A stretch of 64,000 nt of DNA from Gnetum montanum. Its lineage: Eukaryota; Streptophyta; Gnetopsida; Gnetales; Gnetaceae. Of this stretch, positions 21,491 to 33,245 are shown piece by piece. The stretch covers positions 1,234,149 to 1,298,148 of the forward strand of contig MNCI01021399.1 in NCBI GenBank assembly GCA_015680685.1, written 5' to 3'. The notes under the pieces were generated by a model. That model worked only from the letters and a program-made list of their open reading frames with translations, had not been told where the DNA came from and ran no database searches. Position numbers and translations under genes: made by a program. Position 1 is the stretch's first letter. Each line of letters opens with the position of its first letter.

Positions 21491-22711
21491 TTTTCACACC
21501 GCGTTCTTTTGATCATTCGTTAGATGTTGTGGCGGTTCACCACGTAGAAGGTACTCTCTTATGTCATCATACCATTCCACTTCATGTGTGGTACTAATAG
21601 ATGCTATAGGTATGTCATCGGGAGTGTTGGTTATGGGTTTGGCACAATTCATTATGGAACTAGGCAATGTATGAAACATGTCAAGTGTTATATTTAAGGC
21701 TAGTGTTGCAAGTGCGTTTGCGATGGTATTTTCATTTTTGGGAACATGTTGCACATCTATTTTTGTTAATTGTTTCAGCAAGTGTTTAGTTAATTCATAG
21801 TACGATTGTAAATGTGAAGCTCTACATGCAAAAACATTCATGACCTAATTGATTACTAGCTGAGAGTCACCTCGAACTACAAGCCATGTGATTCTTGAAG
21901 CTAGTGCTACAATAAGATCTCTAAGAAGACCTTCATACTCTACCACATTGTTGATACAAGGGAAGTTTAATCGATAGGTAGAGGGTCGAATCTCTCCAAA
22001 GGGATAAGTTATGAAGGCTGCAGCACTTCCTCCTCAAGAGGTTGATGCACCATCAAAGTATAAGATTGCATCGTAGCTATCAGGCACGGTGTGTATGGTG
22101 TTCACGGTCTCATCAGGGAGCTCAAGTTTGATCATTGCTTGGTCTATCGTCAGTGAGGTGGTCATTTGATTAACTATTGCCTGACCCTTTGTGGAATATT
22201 GAGCTATGTAGCGTAGGTCAAACTCAGCAATCATCACCTTCCATCTAGCTATCTTTCTTGATTCATAAATGTTATTGGTGATAGCTTTGAGCACATTATC
22301 TTTACAAATAATGTTGACTTGGTTACGGAAGAGATAATTTCATCACTTCTTCAAGGAAAAGATAAGGGATAGACATGACTTCTCCACATTGTTGTATCTC
22401 CTTTTGTGGCCCACTAAGGCATGGCTTAGGTAGTAGATAGGGACTTCGGTTCCATCTTCTTATTTTTGACAAAGCATAAATGCGATAGATGAATCTGATG
22501 TTACAAGGTAAATGTAGAAGGGTTTTTTGTTCTATAGGGCATAAACTGTTGGTAGTTAAGCTAGTACCATTTTTATGTTCTCAAAGGCTTCCTGGCACTG
22601 TTGAGTCCATTGAAAATGGACATTTTTGCGCAACAAATGCTGTATGGGTCTCAACATGTCAGTTGATTTTTCAATGAAGCACCTAATGAATTATAATCTA
22701 CCTTGAAGACT
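21491..22711 (-). pseudogene. Element C RNase H and archaeal-type RNase H
   Basis: This is pol between RT and integrase. The first RNase H is heavily damaged (22710-22300). The second shows YFDGASTS (about 22060-22035), then a stop, then GGSAAAFITYP, VEYEGLLRDL and VVRGDSQLVINQV. The rest (21841-21494) contains the linker NVFACRASHLQSYYEL and HVPKNENTIANALATL. It aligns residue by residue with element A. Confidence 0.8.
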
Positions 22712-23860
22712 TCATAGTTCAATGAGGTTTCTAGGTGGTTTCAAATATGTTATTGCCTTAACCTTATCAGGATCTACTTGTATCCCTATTTTAGATACTA
22801 TGAATTCGAGCATTTTTCCTATTTTGACTCCAAAGACACATTTCTTTGGGTTAAGTCTAAGCTCATACTTGAGGCAATGTTTAAGTACCAAGTCTAAATG
22901 GTTGACATGTTGCTTAGTTTTTTTTGACTTGACTATGATGTCATATACATAATCATTAAGTGAATTAAGCATGTAATCACTAAAGATGTATGTCATTGCT
23001 TGCTGATATGTAGCACCGACATTTTTTAGACCGAATGACATCATTGTATAACAGAATGTGCCCCATGGCATCATGAAGGTTGTCCTAAGTTGATGTTCTA
23101 GGTTGATCCTAATCTGGTTGTATCCTGAGAACCCATCTATAAAGTCAACAATGCATGCCCAATAGTTGAATCAACAAGTTGATCGATACCAGGTAGCCGG
23201 AAATCATCTTTTATGGTTGCTATATTGAGGTCATGGAAGTCAATGCATAGGCGAATGATCCTATTCTTCTTTGGGACTACAACCATGTTGGACACCCAGT
23301 CGACGTAGTCAACATCTCAGATGAAATTGGCTTGGTAAAGCTTTGTGATGTCATTACGAACTGCTAGCGCTACCTCAGGTTTAACCTTTCTTACTTTTTG
23401 TTTCACCGGTCTAAGTTTTGGATCAAGGATGATGTTATGCTAGACTATTCGAGGATCTAGCCCTGGCATATCAGTATAGGACCAAGCGAATGTTTTCATG
23501 TTATCTTTTAGCACTTAAGCTATCTCACTAGCTAGTTGTGGATTTAATAGAGTACCCAGTTTTAGTATTTTAACTTCACCATCAATCATAGTAATGGGAA
23601 CTTCGACAAGGGGATCTTCGGTGATGTTGTTGGCCTCTAGGTCTAGAGTTTTTGTCATTCCCTTAAAGCAATCAAGTATCTCTTGTGTTGATGCCACGAA
23701 ATTGTCATAAGTTGATGATGAGTCTAGATCAATGGATTCTAGATTGATTTCTCATTGAATGGTCCCGTGTGGTCCATTGGTAGGCAACAGTGAGAAGAGG
23801 TGCTTGCTATCCATGTGTTTGTCCTTGCCAATTAAACAGGGAGCCATGTGAGCAAGGGTG
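22712..23860 (-). pseudogene. pol: Element C reverse transcriptase
   Basis: On the minus strand the connector (MASTQEILDCFKGMTK, 23697-23515) is followed by LDPRIV, DWVSNMVVVPKKN, LCIDFHDLNIATIKDDF, a frameshift near 23100, MMPWGTFCYTMMSFGLKN and NDYVYDIIVKSK. The catalytic YVDD box has become YVYD (about 22945), so this copy would be inactive even without its stops. ELRLNPKKCVFGVKIGK follows. The domain order is the same as in A. Confidence 0.88.
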
Positions 23861-24579
23861 AGTTGCTATTTCTCATAAAATTAGTTTCTACATCTTAATG
23901 TAGCTAAGGCATGCGGTGAATAGTTTATCATCATACATAGGCACTTGGTATTTTTAGGCCTTACTGGGCCAGGTGTGGCAGTTTAAGGCCATATCGAGTC
24001 GTCTGCCGGTCATGTTCCAAGTATATTCAAGTATTATGATTTTTCGTGATTTTTGGATTTTTTTTTGATTTTTTGTGGACTTTTTGTGTAAGTTTTTAAT
24101 ATATATATTGTGTGTTGTTTTTTTTTGTTTTTTTTAAAGCTTTTATATTTAAATTTTGGGCATTGCACAAAAGAGCCCCAGCGTAAAAAGAATAAAATAA
24201 AATAAACAAAATAACAAAAGGGGGAGGGTTTAAAAAGGGGTCAAATAGGTTTAAGGTGGAGGTCATTTTCAAAATTTAACATTTGAAAGGCGATGAACAA
24301 TGTAAGCAGAGAGCGATAGACAACGTGACCACTAGGGTGCAGCATTAGTGTGACTACTATGCAAATCTTAGGGTAGCGTGCCTGTAGTAGCATCAGCATC
24401 TAGGGCAATGTGACCACTGTGCATGGCTAAGGGAAATGTGCCTACAGTAGCATCAATGTGAGCACTGTGTAGGGCTCAGCGTAGTATGCTTGCAGTAGCA
24501 TCAGCCTCTAGGGTGACATCCTAATTGGCATTGTGCAAAACGACAACATGCAGAACTACAGGGCAACGTCCAAGGTAGA
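23861..24579. other. Spacer between RT start and antisense gene start in element C
   Basis: One or two minisatellite units (TTTAGGCCTTACTGGGCC, GGCAGTTTAAGGCC) lie at 23945-23990. A T-rich stretch occupies about 24040-24150. From 24290 to 24560 there are repeated GTGACCACT and GTAGCATCAG motifs, the likely promoter zone of the antisense gene (+). No coding sequence is seen. Confidence 0.5.
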
Positions 24580-25059
24580 ATGAAGGGTAAAGGCAGGCAT
24601 GAGATAGGCAAAGGGAAGAAGGAGGCGATGCTGGTGTTCATGGAGGAGAGCGAGGAGATGCTCTAATGCATTCCTTACCTTAGGATCTCATCATGGGTAG
24701 GGTCTTTGCGTAGGTAGGCTCCTATTTTTCACATTTCTGTTTTCATTTTTTTACTACTGTTTCATGCAGGCAGCGTGAGCATTCAAGGGTAGTGTGCATA
24801 TGTGAAGTGTGTGCATCCTAGGATAACATGTGCATGTGCAGTGTGCACATCCTAGGGCAGCATATGCATATGCACTGCATGCTCCCCTCGGCGTTCATAG
24901 CGTGGGCAAGAAACAAGGTCTGTCTCATGGTGAATTCTTAGAGTAAACTGCCTTCGACATGTGTTTTTTCTATCTCATAGTGAATTCTTAGAGTAAACTG
25001 CCTAATTTTTGTTTTAGCATGTGCAAGTTAGTAGTGTGTCTAAGGGTTTAGTGTGTCTA

Positions 25060-25190
25060 GACTAGCAGTGTGTCCAAATTGGTAGCATGACCAAACTGGA
25101 AGCGTGACCAAACTGGTAGTGTGACCAAATTGATAGCGTGACCAAACTGGTAGCATGACCAAAACTGGAAAGGTGACCAAAATTGCATGT
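25060..25190 (+). repeat. Tandem GTGACCAAACTG repeat in intron 1 of the antisense gene (element C)
   Basis: About seven 20-bp units of the type TAGCGTGACCAAACTGG. This is the same intron that in A carries TACGC/GCGTA repeats. The GTGACC/GCATGACC theme is also the core of the U3 units in element C's LTRs. Confidence 0.75.
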
Positions 25191-27698
25191 TACTAAAATA
25201 TGTAGTTTCTAATTAAGTTACCTATTTTTGTGGTCTAATGTCTAATGTCAATGCAATGTGTTTAAGTATTGTTATGTGAGGTGGTATCAGTTTTAAGTCA
25301 TAATTCCAGGACTAAGGTATGGTGTCAGTTTATCGTCTTGACACCAGGATGAATCTGTAGTATGTTATTTTTATGTTCATTTACTTTAATTTCTGGCTAT
25401 GTGTAGGGGACTTAAGCCCTTTCTTTTGGTCGTGGAACTCATGGGTGTGTTGTTATGGTTTAGTCCCTTGGAGCCTAACGCACCTCATCATGACACAGAG
25501 ATCGGATCACAAGGATTATGGTTTCATCTAGGATCTAGTGAATTTCTATCGTTTATCCTGCAGGGTTTTAGGGTGGTCATGTGGTCTCATTTAAGTGAAT
25601 AGTTGGCTCGTAATATTGTCGAGACCATAATGTCTAGCTCATCCCATAACATATTGGCCTTCATTGTTGATGTGGATGAGGGGTTATTTAAAGTTGATGG
25701 AGGTCCTACCAAAGGTCCTTGATCTACCTATCCTCTAACTAATGTTTGGGAGTTACCATTTTGTAGCCACTGCAACAGCAGTAACACCCTTTTCCTAGCT
25801 TTTTGGGTACATACATTATTCCAGAATCCACCTAGAATAGTGTACAGGGTGGATAGGTAAGCTCTTTTTTATTTATCTTTATTTTTTTTCTTTGGTGTTA
25901 TACTGTTATTTATGTTTGATTATCTTTTCCCTGGCAGGCTCTATTTTGATGAGCATGGGATGCGCAAGAATGATGATGGACTTGACTTAATGCGTACGGC
26001 CTTGGAGACTTTCATGGTGGGCCCCACTCTTCATGGTGCCAAATTGGCTCAAACAAAGGGTGCTATTGTCCATTATCATAAACAGTTTTCCAGGGCCTTT
26101 GAACATTGTGAAGCTCGTGGGTGGCTACATGAAGATTGGTCTCGCAATGGACCCACTTTCCCTGAAGTGGTTGATTTAGTGCCAAGTGTGCCTAATCCAT
26201 TTGCTAATGGTAAGAGATTGTGCTCTAGGCTTCATTTTAATCTTTGCTACCCCATTTTTTATCATGATGTTGATCTTTTGTCTAATGTGTTCTTACAGTC
26301 GATATTACCCTTGGTGGGGTTACCATCGTGTCTGGGCATACTGAGGGTACCCTATTCATGAAGTACGGGGAGATGGAAGATTCACAATGGTGGTTGCATA
26401 TGAAGGCACCTCAACATGTCATCACTTGCCTTACCAATGTTGGTCTGATGGATCTATTCAATGCCTTGACTTCCAACGTTCTCATGAGTGAAATGGTTTC
26501 CATTGTTGACTCTTTCAACGATGATGCTACTTATTTTATCACGTGAGTTTGGAGGGTTTAGGTTGTATTCCATCTAATAGCCGAATTCTTTTCAGATCTC
26601 TTTGGGGTACTAGAAGATGGTGTCAAAGTGGCAATGGACAAGGTGAACAGAGAAGGTCACATGATTAAGGACCCTGAGAAATGGCTGGATGTGTCATGGG
26701 GTTTGAAGGGCTTCCCTATGCAAGTGGATTCTAAAGTGACAGAAGTGAATTTGTTGTACCCATTGTTTAGAGCACACACATTTTCCAAGTCTCTATCTCA
26801 AGTGAGAACTCTTGGGGTAGAGCCTGCACGTATCATGTGCTCGATCATAGAGACTAGTATGTGTTATAACTGAGGATAGTTCTTGGTTTTGGACTTCCAT
26901 GGGGAGATTATCAAATTATGTTCTAAGGTGAATGTGTAGTCCCACTTCACTTTTGCATTCTTTTCAGGCTACCTCCGTAAATTCGCTAAGTTCCTAGTGG
27001 TCCATGAAGATAGTCAGTATGTGTTCAGAGACCATGCACAAATATCTTGTCCTTGGATTTATCACATGTTCATCCTTACTAGGTCTTAAGATGCTCCCCA
27101 AGGTGTTGAGGAATCAGTCTCTGTTACAACAAGGAGTGTTGCTAGTCAATCCCATCATATGCATGATAGCATAGGGTTGGAACCACCTAGGTTGCACACC
27201 ACTACCAGGAGAGCTAATCGTGTGATCAAGGAGATGATTGGAAAGGCTAAGTCTAAGGTGCGGAGACCTAACTGTCCTACGAAATCTAGTCTAGAGACTA
27301 GAACACCAAGAGTAAAACACATTAGATTCATATTTCTAGAATGAGGTAAGTATATTTTATTTATTATTAATATTTTTGTATTACTTTTTGGTCTTATTTA
27401 CTTATTTAAACTAGTATAGTTACTATGTCATGTTAACTTTGAATTCATGGATGTCATTAGAGGAAACCCCTGAAAGAGAAAGGAAGGAATTAGCTCCAGT
27501 GGTTGAACAGGAAGCGATTCCCAACAAGCTGGATGAGGAAGAAGAAGAGGAGGCCCATGAAGAAGTGATCAGAGAGATTCCTATCTCCCTAGAAAGAGGT
27601 GAGGAAGAAGCCATGGAAACGAATCTCACTAAGGGTTTATATGTCCTTAGTCATTCTAGTGAAGAGAGAGAGATGTTCAATGGCTACTTTGAGGGGTC

Positions 27699-27703
27699 AT
27701 TAC
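27699..27703. repeat. Target-site duplication of B1, left copy (ATTAC)
   Basis: ATTAC precedes TGTACCATCC, the outer end of the left LTR of B1. It is repeated at 38175-38179. Confidence 0.9.
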
Positions 27704-28293
27704 TGTACCATCCGAAATCATCGGTTTCTATCTAGAAGGAAACAAAAACCGGGGGATCACAGGACACACACAGAAGACCCTACCTTCGCCTGACGGCAAG
27801 CTGGAATGAATGAAGGTAGAGTACCTTGGATGGTCCACACACGGATCAGGAAAGGATTTCTCCAAATGTACACCAAGGTGATATATGCTAGGTTATACGT
27901 AAACGGCATGAAAGACACAAAAAAGAGCATAAACAGCATAATTGATGTAAACGGAGCGTAAACGGCGTAAACATAAACATAAAATAGCGTAAATAATGAA
28001 CAATTAATGCAAACTGTGACAGATTTTAGGAAGAAAATGTAACAATGGCATTTCAAAATGAGAGTACAATGCACTGGTCTAACGTAGTTGTGGATTTGAC
28101 ACAAGGTGGACGAAAAGCCTTGGTGGATGCAAGGATGACTGTGGGCCGGTTCGCACTATAGGCACAACGTAGAGGTTGTATGCTCAGCGTACAGGGTTGT
28201 CCAACGTATACTATTTTCTACTCTGGTTCTCAGCATCTTTGATCTCTGGTTTGCTCTAAAATTTTCCCACCTCGATCTAATGAAAAATTTGGG

Positions 28294-28338
28294 CTTTTAT
28301 ATAGGTTTAGACGTTAGACTCGGGTTGGGTGACACGTG
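28294..28338 (-). promoter_or_regulatory. LTR promoter of B1 (3' LTR): G-box and TATA box
   Basis: The minus strand reads GCCACGTGTCACCC, then about 30 bp, then TATATAAAAG (28303-28294). CACGTG is at 28333-28338. The layout is the same as in element A. Confidence 0.6.
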
Positions 28339-28375
28339 GCGTGTTGACTGGGTGTGAAAGAAAATTACAATTGTA

Positions 28376-28585
28376 CAGCGTACAGCATGCCAGCGTACAG
28401 GATGCCAACGTATAGCATGCCAGCATACAGGATGCCAGCGTATAGCATGCTAGCATACATGCATGCTAGCGTATAAGATGCCAATATGCAGGATGCCAAC
28501 ATACAGGATACCAGCGTATAGCATGCCAGCGTACAGGATGCTAGCATACATGCATGCCAGCGTACAGCATGCTAGCATACACCAA
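28376..28585 (-). repeat. 15-bp minisatellite in B1 LTR upstream of TATA
   Basis: The plus-strand unit is CAGCGTAtAgxATGC, about 14 copies alternating CAGCGTACAGGATGC and CAGCGTATAGCATGC. The counterpart in the 5' LTR is at 36180-36385. Confidence 0.85.
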
Positions 28586-28724
28586 AAATGTACCCAACGT
28601 ATACACATGAAAATGCTTAATTTCAAGGTCAAAACTTAATTTTCAGGTGCCTAAGAGCTACTGGGAACCTTGGGAAAGGTCATGGGGAGTCCAGACACTC
28701 AGTTCTGGCATGTTTTGACTCATT

Positions 28725-29430
28725 TCTGGGGCCCAAAATTCTCTCTACGCTGGGGTCTACGCTGGGCGTAGAGGAATGAAAGACCATCATTTGGAGCCCA
28801 AAATTTGATTTTCGAGTGCCTGAGAGCTGCTAGGGACCCTGGGGAAGGTCTTGGGGGGTCCAGACGCTCATTTCTGGCATGTTTTAACTCATTTCTGGGG
28901 CCCAAAAGTCTCTCTACGCTGGGCTCTATGCTTGGCGTAGAGGAATGAAAGACCATCATTTGGAGCCCAAAATTTGATTTTCAAGTGCCTGAGAGCTGCT
29001 AGGGATCCTGGGGAAGGTCTTGGGGGGTCTAGACACTCAGTTCTGGCATGTTTTGACTCATTTTTGGGGCCCAAAAGTCTCTCTTTACTGGGCGTAGAGG
29101 AATGAAAGACCATCATTTGGAGCCCAAAATTTGATTTTCAAGTGCCTGAGAGCTACTGGATACCTTGGGGAAGGTCTTGGGGGGTCCAGATGCTCAGTTC
29201 TGGCATGTTTTGACTCATTTTTGGGGCCCAAAAGTCTCTCTACACTGGGCGTATACGCTGGGCGTAGAGGAATGAAATACCATCATTTGGAGCCCAAAAT
29301 TTGATTTTCAGGTGCCTAAGAGCTATTGGGGACCTTAGGGAAGGTCCTGGGGGTTCTAGAAGCTCAGTTATGGCATGTTTTGACTCATTTATGTGGCCCA
29401 AAAATTGCTATACGCTGGGCTCTATGCTAG
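28725..29430 (-). repeat. About 170-bp tandem array in U3 of the B1 3' LTR
   Basis: About four units start at CTCTCTACGCTGGG (near 28740, 28909, 29079 and 29236). Each contains the inverted repeat CTCTACGC-TGG-GCGTAGAG or an expanded form, then GAATGAAAGACCATCATTTGG and GGTCTTGGGGGGTC. Confidence 0.88.
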
Positions 29431-29678
29431 CCAGTGTACACCAAGGTGTGCCCAGAGTATACTTAGTCAAAACCAAGTATTTTGAACCCAAAACTTGAAA
29501 TTCCTGATGCCGAATGCTAATGTAGTCACCTATGGGTCCCAAGGAACTCTCTCTTGTTCAAATATGCTTTGTTTGATGCTATTTTTGAGGTTCACAAGTT
29601 TCAGTCATGCTGGGAAGTATCATGACTTAGCTTGATTCTTGTCTGAAAGTGCTGGGTCCAAATTTTTGTGGTGTTTCA

Positions 29679-29692
29679 TTGGCCCCTCTTTA
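29679..29692 (-). other. Polypurine tract of B1
   Basis: The minus strand reads AATAAAGAGGGGCCAA abutting the LTR start, as in A and C. Confidence 0.82.
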
Positions 29693-30714
29693 TTGACACT
29701 TGGAGGAATCGACCCAAGAAGCATTGACAAAGAAGTACAAAACACCACAAGAAACTTAGTAGCATCGTCCTTTGGCACTTGGCCAGATATCCTCGCACTG
29801 TGTTCAAAAGCACTTGGGATTGGGAAGTGAAGTTTTGAGATGATATCTAGGGAAGATGCTTGCNCAGAACTCATTGTCACAACCAAAGTCATGCAATGAG
29901 GTGATGCATTCTTTGGAGAAACAGGACCCTTGTGGAGTGTCTAAGGAAAACTATTGTCCGACAGCCAAAACCATGCAGTGAGGTGAAACATGATGGTTTG
30001 AGACATGAGTACTTCTTTCCAAGACAACTGCCTTCCCACCTAGGGCTTGTATGGGAAGTGCCAAGGGTCTTGTGGTTCATTTTGCTCTTTGCTATTTTTT
30101 TTCTTTGCTTTCTCTTTTCTTTTATTTGCTTCTTTTTTCTTGTTTTGTCTCTCTTTTTTGTTTCTTCTTTTTTTTGTTTCTTTATTTTTTTGGAAAGAGC
30201 TTTCTTTTAATTTTGCACTCATGCTCATGTGCCAGATTGTGTGTTGCAGTTGCTTGAGAGTGTTGCAGTGTGTAATAGTGTGCTCAAAGTTTTGGGGTGT
30301 ACTGGGTGTATTTGGGAACTGTAACTAGGTAGGAAAGGGAATAAGAGTGTTGGGGAAATGGAGAATGTATTGGGAACTGGGAATGTACTTTTGAACAGAT
30401 TGATTAACCTGTTTGTGTGTGTCAGAAACAATGTGGCACCTTGTCACCGTGATGAAGTGTATCAGTGTACGAGCACCACTGGGTGTCATCCTACAAACAC
30501 AACTCCAAGAAGACAAGAAAACCACAAGTGAATGAGTTAGGAAACATTTCAGATGTGAATGTGACTAATGCAAATGGAGGCACCATGTGAAACTTAAGGT
30601 AAACAAAATGAGTAGCAGCAGTGTTGTCAGAGCCGGTGTGATGAATGATGCAGTAGGCATTAATGAAGAAATTTCATGAATTACAACCATAGATGAATGT
30701 GCCAGAAATGATCT
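29693..30714 (-). other. 3' noncoding region of B1
   Basis: No gene is seen. A T-rich tract on the plus strand at 30085-30200 (purine-rich on the sense strand) corresponds to 19235-19345 in C. Short open frames through it are low complexity. Confidence 0.6.
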
Positions 30715-31255
30715 TGCTAGTTTATAGTCTTAGTAGACTATCGTGGGTTAGTTTTATGTTATAACTCATTGAACATTGTCAGTTTATCGTCGTAGCGGAC
30801 GGTGCATTGCCAATTTATAGTCTTGGTGGACCGTGAAGAGGCAAGCCAGTTTATAGTCTTAGCAGACTCTGGTGAATGCAACTGTGGCAGTTTACTATTG
30901 TACTGGAAGGATGCTAGTTTATTGTCGTTTCAGACACTGTGTGGTATCAGTTTATCATCATGATGCTAGGACGGGCTGTGGTATCAGTTTTAAGTCATGA
31001 TCCAGGACTATTCTATGGTACCAGTTTACCGTCATGATTCCAGGACGAGCTATGGTATGAGTTTTAAGTCATGATGCCAGGACTACTTTGTGTGGATGCA
31101 TGCGTGTGCATCTGTATGATCCTGTAAACAAAAGCTACTAGAGAAAACAATATTAAATAGCAACTACAGAAAACATGAACTGAAATGCACCAATAAATAG
31201 AAGATAATGTGAAACGGTGGTAGTTTAAGGCCTTTTCAGGCCACATGTAAATGCG
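30715..31255 (-). repeat. Fused minisatellite arrays of B1
   Basis: At 30715-31090 there are about nine units of the post-integrase type, for example GTGGTATCAGTTTATCATCATG and AGCCAGTTTATAGTCTTAGCAGAC. At 31212-31250 there is one unit of the pre-RT type (GGTAGTTTAAGGCCTTTTCAGGCC). In A and C these two types are separated by the whole pol region. Confidence 0.78.
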
Positions 31256-31311
31256 TAGGCTAGTACAATGCAAATGAAGGTGACGTACGCACAATGAACA
31301 AAGGTGAAGAG

Positions 31312-32265
31312 TCAGCGGGGATAAGATGTGTTTTTGGCCACAAGGGAGTCTTGATTGAGTGGTTGTCTCCTAACTGGATGTGGTTTTGGAAGCATTTTAG
31401 GCTTAGGCTCCACTAGGGGGCTTATGGTTTTCACCACTCGTTCAGGCATTTTAGCTTTAAATATTGTGTCGGTTGTTGCTGCTTGTTCAGGCATTTTGTC
31501 TCTAGGTGTTGCATTTTTTGTCATGTGTGTTGCTTCAAGAGGCTCCTCTTTCAAGACTTGTGACATGTCTATGTTGTGGTCAGCTTGAAAGGGAGTGTTT
31601 TCGCTGTGTATGATCACTTGTCCACCTTCGTATGGAAGGTGGATTTCTTGATGTATCAATGAGAAAACAGCTCGTTGTTGTGCAAGCCAAGGTCTACCAA
31701 GAATCATGTTGAAACTAGGCATCTCTTCTATGACAGTGAATTTCTCTCTGGTGGGGAATGGTTCTCCTACCACAAAGGCTAAGTTGATTGTGCCCTTAAT
31801 TGTGACACGTGATCCATTGAATGGTTTTAAACATGTAGTTTCTGTTGGCATGATCTCATCTGCCATGCCTAGTTTGTCGATGACGGAGTATAGAACTACG
31901 TTTGTTGCCACGCCATCATGAACGTGCACTTTATGAATGGTACATTGCCCAACACGTATGGTAATCAACAATGGAGCTATTGTGACTTCCCCTCATTCGG
32001 GGTTGACTTTAACTGCATCGTTGCGGAAGGCTAAGGTGTTTGAACCAAATCCTTGTCGTGTGTGTTGTGAAATCATTGCACGGATGGATTCTATGTTAGT
32101 AAGGATATCCTCTGTGACAGGAATGGATGCTAATTTTTGTGCTAAGGCTTCGCGATGGGCTGATGATGTCATGACCAAATCGTACAAGCTCATGGTTGTG
32201 TTCTTTTGTTTGAGCATTTTTTTCACTTGGGCCAGTGTAGCTACAAAATCTATGTTGTCTACCAT
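31312..32265 (-). pseudogene. B1 retropepsin-like protease
   Basis: The upstream part (32265-31994) holds SLYDLVMTSSAHREAL, followed by one stop, then an open frame of 219 codons (31971-31312). The active-site segment is VHVHDGVATNVV, where A has VHVDDGATTNVV. NMILGRPWLAQ and HQEIHLPYEGGQ follow. The tail after about residue 130 (MPERVVKTISPLVEPKPK) is unlike the tails of A and C, so B1 is a sister element and not a simple deletion of either one. Confidence 0.82.
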
Positions 32266-33245
32266 TATGTTGGTTGCCTCTGTATGGGTTGAGGACTTGG
32301 GCCTAGTTTGTTTGGAATGAGGGGCAGGGCCCCCAGTGTTCAGTTGTTGTATACTAGGTGTGTCCTTTGTTTCAGCTGTGGGTGTTGTTCGTTATTCATT
32401 TGTCCTCTTCTGCTGCCATTTGATAGGCTTATCCGTGTTGTTGGCAAGGTTGACTCTTGAGGGAGGAGAGGTTGAGATGTTTCCTACGGTTGGGCTTAGG
32501 GTGAGTGAGGGGCCATCACATGGTGGCACTTTTATGACAAATGGAATTTTAGGAGGTGTTGTTGTTGTTTGACTAGCCTGTTGTGGCACCTTGATAACGA
32601 AAGGTTTCTTTACTATTGTCGTTGGTGCAACATGCCAGTTTAATATCTTAGCAGATGACTATGGTGGTACTTTGACCACAAAGGGTGTCTTCGGTGCTTG
32701 GGATTGCATTGCATCTAGCCAGTTTAACGTCTTAGCAGATGTATGAGGTGGTGGTACCTTGACCACAAAGGGTGTCTTCGATGCTCTAGGTGACACCTTG
32801 GTGATGATGGGAGGTCTCTTGCTGGTGGAGGCAGAGGGGATTGTTGCCCTACTAGGAGGCACACGAATTACAAAAGGTTGCTAAATAGGTTTAGGCTTAC
32901 TATCTATGCCAATGGAGTTTATGACATAGGAGGTATCATTTGTGCTGGGTTGATTCAGTGTGTTGACATTCAGTTGGTCCTGTTCTATCATTTCTTGTAG
33001 ATCATCCTTTAATGCATGGCAGGTGTCGGTATTGTGACCGGACATTTGGTGGTAGTGACAGAATTCATCTAACTTGAAATGTCATGGAATCGGAGGCTCC
33101 TTTGGTGCTACTAAGGTGGGGTTCCTCAGTAACGCGCAGTACCTATCATGTCGGCAGAGAGCATTCTCCGCTACGTGTTTGTATTGGACTTTCCCGGCTT
33201 TAAGAAGTTGCTCTAGTAGTTCTGAAGGTCGTGCAGGTAGCGATG
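32266..33245 (-). pseudogene. B1 zinc knuckle and PFVVKVPP repeat linker
   Basis: The CHHC-type zinc knuckle is complete here (CHYHQMSGHNTDTC, about 33066-33025). The linker carries QPFVIRVPPS, KTPFVVKVPPP, KTPFVVKVPP, KKPFVIKVPQ and KIPFVIKVPPC. Two SAK[TI]LNW segments lie between them. These are translations of the GCTAAGAC-TTAAACTGG minisatellite core (plus strand 32637-32658 and 32717-32738), meaning noncoding repeat units sit inside the reading frame. Confidence 0.75.

Larger units (their letters stand above)
27704..29678 (-). repeat. 3' LTR of B1 (1975 bp)
   Basis: On the minus strand it runs from TGAAACACCACAAAAATT to GGATGGTACA. U3 contains about four units of about 170 bp (28725-29400), a 15-bp minisatellite (28376-28585), a G-box and a TATA box. 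Confidence 0.92.

Noticed and set aside
28720-29116. Repeated frames of 75-79 codons (MVFHSSTPS...ENFGPQK) in the LTRs of B1
   Set aside because: They are translations of the 170-bp U3 units. They restart once per unit and change frame with unit length, so they are not genes.
30040-30257. Phe/Leu-rich or Lys/Asn-rich frames that look like membrane or basic proteins
   Set aside because: They come from the low-complexity T-rich tract of the 3' noncoding region.
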